A stretch of 26,473 nt of DNA from Paenisporosarcina sp049671445 (GTDB lineage: Bacteria > Bacillota > Bacilli > Bacillales_A > Planococcaceae): NCBI RefSeq assembly GCF_049671445.1, contig NZ_JBATUX010000055.1, forward strand, positions 1 to 26,473. The letters are read 5' to 3'. Below the pieces are notes generated by a model. That model saw only the letters and a list, made by a program, of their open reading frames with translations. It had not been told where the DNA came from and did not search any database. Made by a program: the position numbers and the translations under genes. Position 1 is the stretch's first letter. The number at the start of each line of letters is the position of its first letter. Shown piece by piece: positions 1 to 8,323 of this stretch.

Positions 1-1139
1 CCGTTATGACTTTCTATAATTTTAAAGCAGGTCATTAGTCCAAGACCGGTACCCTTTTCCTTTGTCGAATAAAATGGTTCTCCAAGTGTAGACATTCGTT
101 CTTTTGGAATCCCGATACCTTGATCAATAATTTCGATAGAAATCTTTCCTTCTTCTTTTGCCTTTACTTTGACATCAATATTTCCACCATTAGGCATGGC
201 TTCTATTGAGTTTTTAATAATGTTTAGGAAAACCTGCTTTAACTGATTTTTTTCGCAGTTGACCATTGGTAAATCCCTGTCAAACTCAACGAAAATTTGA
301 ACATTGCTCAAAATCGACTGGGTATCAATTAAGGTGACTATATCTTTTATCAATATCGTAACATCTTGTTCGACAAAATTTGCTACGCTCGGTTTGGCAA
401 GAACCAGGAATTCACCCACGATTGAATTTATCCGTTCAAGCTCTGAAAAGACAATATCAAAGTATTCTTCATCCAGATTGTTGGACTTCAATAGATGTAA
501 AAATCCTTTAATTGAAGTTAGGGGATTACGAATTTCATGCGCAATACCTGCTGCCATTTGACCCAACATAGCCAGTTTCTCTGACTTTTGAAGTAGCCCT
601 TCGGTATGCACTTTTCTAGAAGTGATATCCTTTCCGATAGAAAGGATACATTCTTTTCCACCAAATACGATAGACAAAGAAGAAACTTCAAAGAAAAACA
701 TCGATCCATTAAAATGTTTTATTCTGTGTTCAATATTGTTTAATGGCCGTTTCTCTAATTTTACTTGTTTTAGTCTTTCCTCTACCCGTTCTTCATACTT
801 GAGATCAACAAAATCATATATGGATTTACCAATTAGGTCTTCCTTACTGTTAGCTCCAATCATGGAAACAGTAGCTTTATTTACATAAACAATCCTATAA
901 TCTTGATGGATAATAACCGACTCAGGCAATGTATCAATCAATTGTTTATAGCTGTCTTCACTAGAACGTGCCTGTTTTTCATAGTATCTAGCTTTATCAT
1001 ATTGCCTTCCAACAAGCCAGGCAATAAGGGTAAATATAAAGAAATCTATCGTGAAAAAGTTCTCATTATTCACTGTCTTTTGGTATGAAGTAAATAGTAT
1101 TGAAATTAATACCAGAATAACTTGTCCCGATTTTTTCAT
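1..1139 (-). CDS. PAS-domain sensor histidine kinase, sporulation-kinase-like (3' end cut by the window)
   Basis: The frame is open from an ATG at 1139 to the window edge, about 379 residues without a stop. The start follows AAGAGGGATAAA. Two short hydrophobic stretches near residues 5-20 and 31-46 suggest a minimal membrane anchor. A PAS domain follows at about residues 62-185 (LIDTLPESVIIHQDYRIVYVN). The H-box is HEIRNPLTSIKGF with the phospho-accepting His, the N-box is NIIKNSIEAMPNGG, and the G boxes are DQGIGIP and GTGLGLMTC. Only the last residues of the ATPase domain are missing. The order PAS, HisKA, HATPase on a short membrane anchor resembles the Kin kinases that feed the Spo0 phosphorelay; that role is inferred. 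No response-regulator gene is visible beside it, as is usual for orphan Kin kinases. Confidence 0.9.
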   Translation of the reverse strand, partial: MKKSGQVILVLISILFTSYQKTVNNENFFTIDFFIFTLIAWLVGRQYDKARYYEKQARSSEDSYKQLIDTLPESVIIHQDYRIVYVNKATVSMIGANSKEDLIGKSIYDFVDLKYEERVEERLKQVKLEKRPLNNIEHRIKHFNGSMFFFEVSSLSIVFGGKECILSIGKDITSRKVHTEGLLQKSEKLAMLGQMAAGIAHEIRNPLTSIKGFLHLLKSNNLDEEYFDIVFSELERINSIVGEFLVLAKPSVANFVEQDVTILIKDIVTLIDTQSILSNVQIFVEFDRDLPMVNCEKNQLKQVFLNIIKNSIEAMPNGGNIDVKVKAKEEGKISIEIIDQGIGIPKERMSTLGEPFYSTKEKGTGLGLMTCFKIIESHN

Positions 1140-1215
1140 TTTATCCCTCTTAAATTAGTATATTTACTTTTATCATAGCATATAGAAATTAAATTATTTG
1201 AAAATTTTGTTAATA

Positions 1216-1242
1216 AAAAGCCTAAAATCACTTCAGGCTTTT
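1216..1242. terminator. Weak hairpin between the ger operon and the kinase gene
   Basis: AAAAGCCT (1216-1223) pairs with AGGCTTTT (1235-1242) around an 11-nt loop. On the minus strand it runs into TTTTTATT, so it could end the germination operon transcript about 300 nt downstream of gerC. The rest of the 1140-1539 gap holds no convincing intact gene. Confidence 0.45.
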
Positions 1243-1429
1243 ATTGATCCCTGCAAGGATGAGAATAAAACGTATGCGATTATCTGTGAATTAGTTGATT
1301 ATTACATAAAAAATTACTTAACCAATCGTATTGGCCATATAACTGATTTCTTATTTTACCCATAAGATTGATAAGGGAAATCCCGATTTACCCTTTCTTG
1401 GTGAAATAACTTTCGGATTAGGAAGTACC

Positions 1430-1538
1430 TTATGACGTCTTCAAATGCTGCGAAAATAGTTTGTCTGCTACAACCATTACTATCGTTAGGATGAATACGG
1501 GCAAATAGATCGATTTAAAGTCAGCGCTAACTCTTCAT
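1430..1538 (-). pseudogene. Possible broken small fourth cistron of the germination operon
   Basis: An ATG lies one base after the gerC stop but reads only M-K-S before TAG. Shifting the frame by one base gives about 30 open codons to TAA at 1430-1432, encoding a single hydrophobic segment (SIYLPVFILTIVMVVADKLF). Some Bacillales germinant-receptor operons carry a small membrane D subunit or similar fourth gene, so this may be a frameshifted relic of one. The hit is short and could be chance; it would also be shorter than the known two-helix D subunits. Confidence 0.25.
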
Positions 1539-1539
1539 G

Positions 1540-2667
1540 TTAATCAGCGGTTCCACTTCTTGTTATTTTGATGTCCACTTTAACATTTACTTTGGCTTTT
1601 TGGTACATTTCATGCCATTTCTCCTCTGTTAGGTTCGAATTTCTTACGGAGCTCCTGTACTGGCTACCTAGCCCAAATACATCCGAATTAACTTCCTGAC
1701 AATAGGTAATCACCCTCGAAATTTCACTAGATAAACTTTCACTGATTGCTTTATCCAGTATGGCAACTTTCTCAGGGTCCCCTAGATCAATTTCTTCGTT
1801 TAATTCTAATAATCTTGCTTCCATAGTAATGTTTAGATCAAATTCTGGCGTTGATTGATTGATTAATTTTAAATCGCTTTTTGATTTAATTGTATCAAGT
1901 ACTAGAGAGATTTCCTCTGGTGGATTTTTCATTAATGCTTTTTCTAAATCCCCTTTTTTAATCAAGGCTTCAAATGTTCCCGAGTCATAACGATGTCTGC
2001 TCAGTTTTATATAAAAACTATCTTCTGCCGGAAGTTCTCCAACCATTTTCCCCTTTTTAAAAAGTGCCACACCCGAAATACTAATTAACTCTTCCTCTCT
2101 CGATATTATCGGCATTGCAATATCTTCTCCTATGGAATAATAATCATGGGACACTTCATGAAGTGTACTTGAAACGATTTGTTCATCTTCAATGTTTTGT
2201 TGTAAGAGCTTAAAAATATGTTGTCCAATATCGCTGATATTTTCATACTTATAATTTAGTAAGGTTTTCGCTTCACCTTCAACCACTGCCATATAAACGC
2301 TACCACTTATATCGGAGTCTCTCGATATCGCTTGCATCGTGTTACCAATTCCATCCTTCTTAGCTAACTCATCACCATACAAGGCCACCCTTAACTGACC
2401 AGCAACTATCTTTTTTGATGATTTTCGATTGATTTCTGTTCGCGTCCCTTTGCTAGTTTGATTTTCTGCGGAAATAATTTCAATATTACTTTCGAAATCA
2501 GGATTTACTTGACGGATTACTGCTGTAGTGGATAAATCACCTTCGTTTCCCAAATCGTACCCTAAAAGTATGGCGAGTCCTACTTTTTCAAGAAGTTTTT
2601 GCTCTGCACATCCAACCAAACTAAACAAAAGAAGTGGTATTAGTATTTGGAATTTCAACTTTCTCAT
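1540..2667 (-). CDS. GerAC/GerBC/GerKC-family spore germination lipoprotein
   Basis: The 375-residue product starts with a lipoprotein signal: basic MRKLK, a hydrophobic core, then LVGC with the acylated Cys at about residue 20. The mature part (ending in DIKITRSGTAD) has the length and features of Ger(x)C proteins, such as KLLEKVGLAILLGYD after the Cys and VMYS-like segments replaced by VYMAVVEGEAK. Ger(x)C subunits are anchored to the outer face of the spore inner membrane and are needed for receptor function. The ATG overlaps the gerB stop by four bases (ATGA), so translation is coupled. It is the third gene of an A-B-C receptor operon. Which receptor type (GerA, GerB, GerK or other) and which germinant cannot be told from sequence alone. 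Confidence 0.93.
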   Translation of the reverse strand: MRKLKFQILIPLLLFSLVGCAEQKLLEKVGLAILLGYDLGNEGDLSTTAVIRQVNPDFESNIEIISAENQTSKGTRTEINRKSSKKIVAGQLRVALYGDELAKKDGIGNTMQAISRDSDISGSVYMAVVEGEAKTLLNYKYENISDIGQHIFKLLQQNIEDEQIVSSTLHEVSHDYYSIGEDIAMPIISREEELISISGVALFKKGKMVGELPAEDSFYIKLSRHRYDSGTFEALIKKGDLEKALMKNPPEEISLVLDTIKSKSDLKLINQSTPEFDLNITMEARLLELNEEIDLGDPEKVAILDKAISESLSSEISRVITYCQEVNSDVFGLGSQYRSSVRNSNLTEEKWHEMYQKAKVNVKVDIKITRSGTAD

Positions 2668-3776
2668 TGTGATTTCTCCTTTTTAGATGAGAATTTTTTT
2701 TTCAACAGAGCAAACACATACAAGAAAATTGGGTAAGTAAAAACAATATAAAAAGCCACTTGAGAAAAATAATCATTTAGTGTATTTATTTGAGTTCGGG
2801 TCTGTACAAATAAACTAGCAACGAAAATGATACTGGCGAAAATCCAGGAGAATTTAGTTCCATCAACTTTTAACATGCGTATTGTCCCACGATAAGCAGC
2901 CCACAAGTAAAAACAAAGATTTGGCAAAATAATTAGCAACCAATAGCAAACTGCGATTAACTCAAATCGTTCGATAAACGGCAATTTGATAACGCCAAAT
3001 AAAGACAAAGTTGCCCATATTGTTTTATTTAGTTGCCCTTCACTGAAGAAAGTGAGTGACACTAACATAATTGAAAGATACATCAAGGTCGTTACTAACA
3101 AGCCCAAATGAAGATGTTTTTTCACTTTTTTCTTTTCCTTTACAAACGGATAAATTACGTTCAATATTTCAAACCCCACGATTGTAAAAGTCATGGACTG
3201 CGCACCTTTAACAATATCGATGAGGTTGCTCTCTAAAATTGGAAATAGACTTTTTGCTTGAGAAAACTCGAGAGGAAACACCAACATCGGAAATAGCCAT
3301 ATCGAAAGGACAAAACTAAAAAAAGAGATGCCAACGATAACCCTTAAACCACCAGTGAACGTGTAAATCACAAGTAAAAGTATAGTGGCTGAAATAAATC
3401 CGGATTGCAAATTCGGGAAGACCCATGTTTGAACTACTTCACTGTAGTTTTTTAAAATAACTACAAAGGCTGCTGTGCAGTATAAAATATAGAGACAGTT
3501 TAAAAAATTACCGATCCACTGACCAAATATATCAAGATGTATCCCATATAAATCATTTGAACTGTACATCTCCAATGTCTTAAGCATAAATATTGCAATG
3601 ATGTGTGTAACGAGGCCCGCAATTAACACCGAAAGCCATGCATCATGTTTTGCATCTTGAAAGACAATGCGCTGAAATCCTTGTATCCCAACACCCACCT
3701 GGCTGGTATGAATGATAAAAAAGAGTAAAAAGGCGTTTATCATATCTTTTTGACTAATTTGTAAAGAACTTTTCAC
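2664..3776 (-). CDS. GerAB-family spore germination permease-like subunit
   Basis: The 370-residue product is almost entirely membrane-embedded, with about ten hydrophobic segments. It matches the Ger(x)B (spore permease) family of the APC superfamily, whose B subunit binds the germinant in the spore inner membrane. The start is GTG at 3776, preceded by GAAGGTGATATGA, 11 nt after the gerA stop. Its own stop overlaps the gerC start. Visible family traits are the N-terminal ISQKDMINAFLLFFIIHTSQVG, in which family members carry a similar helix 1, and the C-terminal KKKFSSKKEKSQ basic tail. The ligand cannot be inferred. Confidence 0.93.
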   Translation of the reverse strand: MKSSLQISQKDMINAFLLFFIIHTSQVGVGIQGFQRIVFQDAKHDAWLSVLIAGLVTHIIAIFMLKTLEMYSSNDLYGIHLDIFGQWIGNFLNCLYILYCTAAFVVILKNYSEVVQTWVFPNLQSGFISATILLLVIYTFTGGLRVIVGISFFSFVLSIWLFPMLVFPLEFSQAKSLFPILESNLIDIVKGAQSMTFTIVGFEILNVIYPFVKEKKKVKKHLHLGLLVTTLMYLSIMLVSLTFFSEGQLNKTIWATLSLFGVIKLPFIERFELIAVCYWLLIILPNLCFYLWAAYRGTIRMLKVDGTKFSWIFASIIFVASLFVQTRTQINTLNDYFSQVAFYIVFTYPIFLYVFALLKKKFSSKKEKSQ

Positions 3777-3787
3777 TCATATCACCT

Positions 3788-5353
3788 TCAGTTCAACTTT
3801 TTTTGAGGATTTATAGGTTCAGGATTGTATTTTTTTTCATCTTGCGCCCTTGTTACCTTGGGTCTCCTATTGGTAAATGGCAGTGGCATTCTGATTATGC
3901 TATCCCTCCAATCAATCAGTCTAGGAGGGTAGAAGGGAGATGTATATGGTGAACCCAAACTTGATTGACGGAGTAGGTGGATTAGTATAAAACAAAACGC
4001 CAGCATAATCCCATAAAAGCCCCAAAACCCTGCCAATATAATTATTGGAAATCGAATTACCCGAATGACATTGCCCATCATATAACTTGGGGAAGTGAAT
4101 GACGCAAGTGCACTTAAAGCAACTATAATTATTAAAATGTTACTAGTAATGCCAGCTTGAACGGCTGCCGTTCCAATTACAATACCACCAACAATACCAA
4201 TGGTTTGTCCTATCTTTGTCGGTAATCTTGCCCCTGCTTCTCTAAGTAGCTCAATAATGAGTTCCAATATTAAGGCTTCAAGAATTGGTGGAAATGGAAC
4301 TAATGCCCTCGATTCACTTAACGGAATTAAAAGCGATTGCGGTATCACTTCATAATGAAAAGTCAATGCCGCTACGTATAACGGTGTTAAATAAACGGAT
4401 AAAAAGACTGCACTAATCCTTAATATCCGAAGAAATGAAGCAATTGGCCACCTAAGATTTTCGTCTTCTCTACTTTGAAAGAACTCAATGAACGTTTGAG
4501 GACAGATTATTGCCATCGAACTCCCATCTACAATAATCCCCAATTTCCCATTCAATAACCCGTCGCAAAACCTGTCAGGTCTTTCTGTCAATAACATTTG
4601 GGGAAATGGTGATAAAGAGTTGTCATCGATTAATTGCACGAGAACTGAACTATCTATCAAAGAATCAATGTTAAGGTCGGTGATACGCTGACGAAGCGTA
4701 TTGACCATCTGCTCTGAGGCAATACCTTTTATATATAGCAACGCAATCGTTGTATTGGTTTTATTCCCTATTACATGGTTTTCTTTACAAAGATCAGGAT
4801 TTATAATGTACCTGCGGACGAGAGACACATTTGTAGAAAGGCTTTCATTAAACCCAACTTGTGAACCGATTACTTGTGATTCATTTTCAGGTGCTGACAA
4901 CGATCTTGACTTTCTCGTAGCGATGTTACCCAGAACTAATTTAGAATATCCTTCAACGTGTATGAGGACCGTCCCATTTAACAAGGCCAAAATCGATTTA
5001 TCCAGATGACTAGATAAGTCGACCTTAGGTATTGCCAGAAGCTCTTTAATTTTTTCTGGCGATTCATGTGTACTTTTAAACAAACCCCTTAATATTTGAT
5101 CATTTAAGGGACGATTATCTACTAGGTCATCTATATAAATTAGTGTGAGATTAGGAGGAATATTTTTTACAATTAAGTCAGCAGGATTGTGCAATGCATC
5201 TTTCACTTTCTGTATCAACACGTGTCCAGAGGATGGGATATGGCTTTCTTCATCTGTTTTTGCCTCTGTAACATCTATTTGTTCTTTCTGTATTTCCGCT
5301 GATTTTATGGTCTTTATTTTAGCGAATGGTAGTTTTAATCTCTTGTTAAACAT
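3788..5353 (-). CDS. GerAA-family spore germination protein (receptor A subunit)
   Basis: At 521 residues it is slightly longer than typical GerAA proteins (about 480-500). Residues about 1-300 form the soluble N-terminal domain. About five membrane segments follow at roughly 305-480, including the hallmark PFPPILEALILELIIELLRE then RLPTKIGQTIGIVGGIVIG and SPSYMMGN stretches. In GerA receptors the A subunit assembles into the pentameric nutrient-gated ion channel in the spore inner membrane. ATG at 5353 has a strong AGGGGGTG site. It is the first gene of the A-B-C operon and lies directly behind the sigma-G-like promoter. The family assignment is secure; the receptor subtype is not. Confidence 0.95.
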   Translation of the reverse strand: MFNKRLKLPFAKIKTIKSAEIQKEQIDVTEAKTDEESHIPSSGHVLIQKVKDALHNPADLIVKNIPPNLTLIYIDDLVDNRPLNDQILRGLFKSTHESPEKIKELLAIPKVDLSSHLDKSILALLNGTVLIHVEGYSKLVLGNIATRKSRSLSAPENESQVIGSQVGFNESLSTNVSLVRRYIINPDLCKENHVIGNKTNTTIALLYIKGIASEQMVNTLRQRITDLNIDSLIDSSVLVQLIDDNSLSPFPQMLLTERPDRFCDGLLNGKLGIIVDGSSMAIICPQTFIEFFQSREDENLRWPIASFLRILRISAVFLSVYLTPLYVAALTFHYEVIPQSLLIPLSESRALVPFPPILEALILELIIELLREAGARLPTKIGQTIGIVGGIVIGTAAVQAGITSNILIIIVALSALASFTSPSYMMGNVIRVIRFPIIILAGFWGFYGIMLAFCFILIHLLRQSSLGSPYTSPFYPPRLIDWRDSIIRMPLPFTNRRPKVTRAQDEKKYNPEPINPQKKLN

Positions 5354-5379
5354 TTAAAACACCCCCTATTCAATACTCT

Positions 5380-5409
5380 TAGAATGGACGTGCCATTGAT
5401 AATCTATAC
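5380..5409 (-). promoter_or_regulatory. Sigma-G-type promoter of the germination operon
   Basis: Read on the minus strand, a GTATA -35 (5405-5409) is followed by an exact 18-base spacer and a CATTCTA -10 (5380-5386). This fits the published sigma-G consensus (gHATR, 17-18 bases, CATnHTA) at every position. Transcription would start about 20 nt before the gerA start codon. Forespore sigma-G control is what is known for germinant receptors. Assignment is by eye from consensus. Confidence 0.75.
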
Positions 5410-5606
5410 GTATATTAAGAGATTTAGAATAATCTTTTCATTTGCATTGATAACCTAACTTTTCGTCTTCTTCTCTTCGTATGCGTTAAACCTAGATGTC
5501 TGACTTAAAGATGAACAATATACAAATAACTCCAGAACCTGTTACCTACAGTTAAAATCGTTTAATGACAACTTTATATGAAAAAAATTCACAAAACCTT
5601 TCCATA

Positions 5607-5654
5607 GAAAAAACCGCTCCTCCATTACTGTAACTTTAGCAATGGAGGACGGTT
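5607..5654 (-). terminator. Strong intrinsic terminator, minus strand
   Basis: AACCG(c)TCCTCCATT (5612-5626) pairs with AATGGAGGACGGTT (5641-5654), a 14-bp stem with one bulge. On the minus strand it is followed by TTTTTT. It would stop transcription from the DUF421 gene before the ger promoter. The remainder of 5410-5606 shows nothing recognisable. Confidence 0.8.
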
Positions 5655-5710
5655 CATTTAAAGTGCTTCTTTTACCAAGTTTAATCAACTGCGCTTAAAG
5701 GTTTTCTTAT

Positions 5711-5733
5711 ATTTGGGATGGGAAATCCCAAAT
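5711..5733. repeat. Perfect 9-bp inverted repeat beside the CDF remnant
   Basis: ATTTGGGAT (5711-5719) and ATCCCAAAT (5725-5733) form a perfect stem with a 5-nt loop. There is no U-tract on either side, so it is not a classical terminator. It sits about 30 bp before recognisable CDF homology begins. Confidence 0.6.
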
Positions 5734-5764
5734 AAGAAAAACACGCTTAATTCCAATAGTTAAT

Positions 5765-6082
5765 ATGGAAGTCACTCCTCCGACGATGAATAGAACTGAA
5801 ATAATAAAAATGCTAGAAAATATTGATGGTGTCACAAATGTACATGATTTACATATGTGGACGATAACTTTTGGATTGGATTCATTAAGCTGCCACTTAT
5901 TGGTTGAGGATGACAAAGAGGAACAAGAAGTCTTACAAAAGGTAATAAATTTAATTTTAGAAAAATATAAGATTGAACACACTACCATTCAAATCGAAAA
6001 GTCCTATCTGCAACACACTAAATCTAAAGTATCGAACATGTTTGCTCCCTTACCTATAATAAACAGTTTTCATTGTAGATGA
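5765..6082 (+). pseudogene. C-terminal remnant of a CDF-family cation efflux protein (CzcD-like)
   Basis: Only the cytoplasmic C-terminal domain remains: MEVTPP, then IDGVTNVHDLHMWTITFG and LSCHLLVEDD. These are the hallmark of CzcD-type zinc/cobalt exporters, where the family has LMEGTP and V.DLHIW. All six transmembrane helices and their metal site are gone. About 100 of roughly 300 residues remain, plus an unrelated tail after about residue 88. The frame is open further upstream, to before 5702, but that sequence is not CDF-like, so homology breaks near 5760. No ribosome binding site precedes the ATG. Its 3' end overlaps the DUF421 gene by 13 bp on the opposite strand. I infer a deletion relic that is unlikely to be functional. 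Confidence 0.82.
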
Positions 6083-6666
6083 TTAGGTGTATTAGAAGAA
6101 TTTTTATTGATGATTTCAGTGAAAATATTTTCTTCGTTTGTTGTTTTGTTAGTTAGATCAGGTAATTGACCTTGTTGAATTAATTGAATGAGGTTTTGAA
6201 TATCTTCCTTTGTTGCAGGTTGTTTTTCTTTTTTTAACGTATATCCTATTTGCCCACTTGTTTCTATTGTTGCAAATTGAACATCATTTATTGCAACAAT
6301 ACCCGATTGTCTTAGACGCGCTTCTAATTTATCTACAGTTAGCCGTAGTTTCGTTAAGTTCGCTTCATTTATGGTCCCGTTTTCAATGACTGTTACAGCC
6401 TTACCTGAAATAAGAGACTCGGTTACATCAAATTTTAATTGAAGGTATTCCGTAAGGGTTAGACTTAGTACTAATAATAACGCCACCCCAAAAGTTGCCC
6501 AAAGTCCCCTCCCGGTGACTGGTTGAATAAGTAATGTACCTATTGCTATCATAATAACGACTTGAGGAATAGTCGTTTGAGAGATAGATTTTCTTCCACC
6601 AATTTTTAAAAGAATAGTTCCTATCACAAAAATTAGAACTGTTTGCCAAATTAAATTAAAATCCAT
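6070..6666 (-). CDS. DUF421 (YetF/YkjA-type) membrane protein
   Basis: The 198-residue product has three N-terminal membrane segments (residues about 5-85) and a soluble C-terminal domain. Features typical of DUF421 are KIGGRKSISQTT, VVIMIAIGTLLIQP, the SGKAVTVIENG strand and KLTVDKLEARLRQSGI-like residues near 120-140. The start is the ATG at 6666, behind AAAGGAGAAAATATAGCT. A longer in-frame extension to 6789 has no ribosome site and was not used. DUF421 proteins in spore formers are associated with the spore inner membrane, heat resistance and germination. Proximity to the ger operon makes a spore role plausible, but this is inferred. I found no convincing sigma-G promoter in front of it. 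Confidence 0.88.
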   Translation of the reverse strand: MDFNLIWQTVLIFVIGTILLKIGGRKSISQTTIPQVVIMIAIGTLLIQPVTGRGLWATFGVALLLVLSLTLTEYLQLKFDVTESLISGKAVTVIENGTINEANLTKLRLTVDKLEARLRQSGIVAINDVQFATIETSGQIGYTLKKEKQPATKEDIQNLIQLIQQGQLPDLTNKTTNEENIFTEIINKNSSNTPNHLQ

Positions 6667-6812
6667 AGCTATATTTTCTCCTTTTTGAAAATAACATGAA
6701 TGGCGTGCTTTAACTCTCCATTTAATATCATTTGTATTCTTTCTTAATGTATACATTAATCTAGTAATAGCTATTTCACTATTTAACATGCCCTAGTTAA
6801 AAGTTCTTAAAT

Positions 6813-6956
6813 TTAGATGTGACTGAAAAAATAGTCTTGGGAATAGGAGATGACGACTAATAAAGAGCGACGGTTATGTTTTTTTGTAGCATATTGACTA
6901 CCTTCTGGAAATACTTCTTCAGCTAATTTATTTTCATAAGTATTATCATTCTGCAT
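6813..6956 (-). CDS. Possible 47-residue small ORF upstream of the DUF421 gene
   Basis: ATG at 6956 to TAA at 6813. The product is polar at the start (MQNDNTYENKLAEEVFPEG) and then basic (KKHNRR), with a short hydrophobic end. The ribosome site is weak. I do not recognise it. It lies in a region that otherwise contains only remnants, between the DUF421 gene and the truncated betaine-binding gene, so chance or decay is possible. Confidence 0.3.
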   Translation of the reverse strand: MQNDNTYENKLAEEVFPEGSQYATKKHNRRSLLVVISYSQDYFFSHI

Positions 6957-7034
6957 CTACACCATTGAGAGCTTGACAAGTAAACTTCTCCTATCTCGTG
7001 CAGGATTCGCTTTATTTTCAGCTGAAGCTCCTTC

Positions 7035-7730
7035 TTGCAAGACATGGGCTATGAAGTGAAAGAAACTGCATCAGATGCAGGTAGCGTATACATGGGATTA
7101 TCACGTAGGGACTTGGATGTATTCATGGATGCATGGGTTCCAATGCACCAAACGTATTTGGATAAGTTTGAAGGAAAAATCGAAAGCACAGCTGTTAGCT
7201 ATCCTGAAGCTGATACCGGCTGGACAGTGCCAACTTACATGGAAGATATCAATTCACTTGAATACCTAAAGGGCCGTGAAGGTGAGTTCGATAACGAGTT
7301 TTACGGAATTGAAACAGGTGCTGGAGCGACAATCGAAAGTGCTGAAATCATCGAAGCTTATGAATTCGACTTTAAGCAAGTCAGTTCCTCAGAAGGCGGC
7401 ATGCTGGCACAAGCACAACGCTTAATGGAACAGGAAAAACCGGTTGTCTTTTACGGCTGGAGACCTCATACGATGTTCAATAAATTCGATTTGAAAGTAT
7501 TGACGAATGAAAAAGGCTTCTTTGAAACATCATCGGTTCAAGTCATTACGAATTCCGAGTTAAAAGACAATGCATCGGAAGCCTATGAGTTTTTGAGCAA
7601 CTGGAATATTACTTTGGACGAAGTTGAAGAAATGATCGTCAAAATCGAGGACGGACAAGAACCTGAAGAAGTGGCACAAGAATGGATCGACAACAACCAA
7701 GATAAAGTGAATGAAATGATTGGCAAATAG
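7035..7730 (+). pseudogene. N-terminally truncated glycine betaine/proline ABC transporter substrate-binding protein (OpuAC-like)
   Basis: The frame encodes about 231 residues of a betaine-binding lipoprotein, from LQDMGYEVKE to the normal C-terminus. Retained landmarks are DLDVFMDAWVPMHQ, TGWTVPTYM and YGWRPHTMF; in this family such tryptophans form the aromatic cage around the trimethylammonium group. The signal peptide, lipobox and first strand, about 60 residues, are missing. An in-frame TGA stands at 7023-7025 just before homology starts, and no ribosome site precedes the TTG at 7035. No permease or ATPase gene is adjacent. Codon use is intact to the stop, so the loss looks recent. Without a signal it could not work as an extracellular receptor. 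Confidence 0.85.
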
Positions 7731-7740
7731 TTCAAAAAGC

Positions 7741-7777
7741 AAGCCCATTTCTGCCTGATAGGTAGAAATGGGCTTTT
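7741..7777 (+). terminator. Intrinsic terminator after the betaine-binding remnant
   Basis: AAGCCCATTTCTGCC (7741-7755) pairs with GGTAGAAATGGGCTT (7761-7775) with one mismatch, followed by TT. The terminator is intact although the gene has lost its front. Confidence 0.85.
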
Positions 7778-7862
7778 AATTACCCTGCTGGCACTTACGC
7801 CGCTCAATAACCTCTCTCTCCCCGTCTTTCAACACACTTCAATTTCTCATTTTGTTTTTTGA

Positions 7863-8291
7863 TTAAGCGATAACTTCTTTGACTGTTTTTGAAACCAACG
7901 CATTGTCTGCTTTACCAGCTACAAGTGGTTTAATGATCTTCATGGCTTCACCCATGTTCGTACCAGAACCGATCCCATTTTCAACGAGCAACGCACGAAT
8001 TTCATCAGCCGTCATCATTTGTGGCAAGTAGCTTTCGATGATGGCAACTTTTTCTTTTCCGTAGTCGATATTGTCCTGGCGTTCAGCTTTTTCCGCTTCC
8101 ACCAACGCTTGTTTTGTCTGCTTGAGTTCCCTTTGAACGATAGCCAACACTTCAATTTCCGTCAATTCCGTTCCTTTTTCCTTTTCAGCGGTAGTGATGT
8201 TGGAGATAATCATGGTCAAAATTCCTTTTTTCAAGATCTCTTTATTTCGCATGGCAGACTTGAATTCACCTTTTAGTTTTTCTTTTAACAT
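7863..8291 (-). CDS. GatB/YqeY domain-containing protein
   Basis: The 142-residue product matches the YqeY family: an N-terminal helical half (MLKEKLKGEFKSAMRNKE) followed by the tRNA-amidotransferase-like half with EVLAIVQRELKQTKQAL, AIIESYLPQMMTADEIRALL and GEAMKIIKPLVAGKADN. Its second half resembles the tRNA-binding tail of GatB; the cellular role of stand-alone YqeY is unclear. I chose the ATG at 8291 because AGG lies about 11 nt upstream; a GTG three codons earlier is nearly on top of that site. Compared with standard YqeY, the segment after NKE is atypical (ILKKGILTMIISNI), so it may be a divergent paralogue. It converges on the betaine-binding remnant. Confidence 0.87.
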   Translation of the reverse strand: MLKEKLKGEFKSAMRNKEILKKGILTMIISNITTAEKEKGTELTEIEVLAIVQRELKQTKQALVEAEKAERQDNIDYGKEKVAIIESYLPQMMTADEIRALLVENGIGSGTNMGEAMKIIKPLVAGKADNALVSKTVKEVIA

Positions 8292-8323
8292 CTGTATCAC
8301 GACCTATTCTCTATTTTATAGGT

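Noticed and set aside
304..1088. Plus-strand ORFs of 61-88 codons
   Set aside because: They run antisense to the histidine kinase, whose minus frame carries all conserved motifs.
6667..6800. CATGTTA boxes upstream of the DUF421 gene as sigma-G -10 elements
   Set aside because: No matching -35 (gHATR) at 17-18 bases for either copy.
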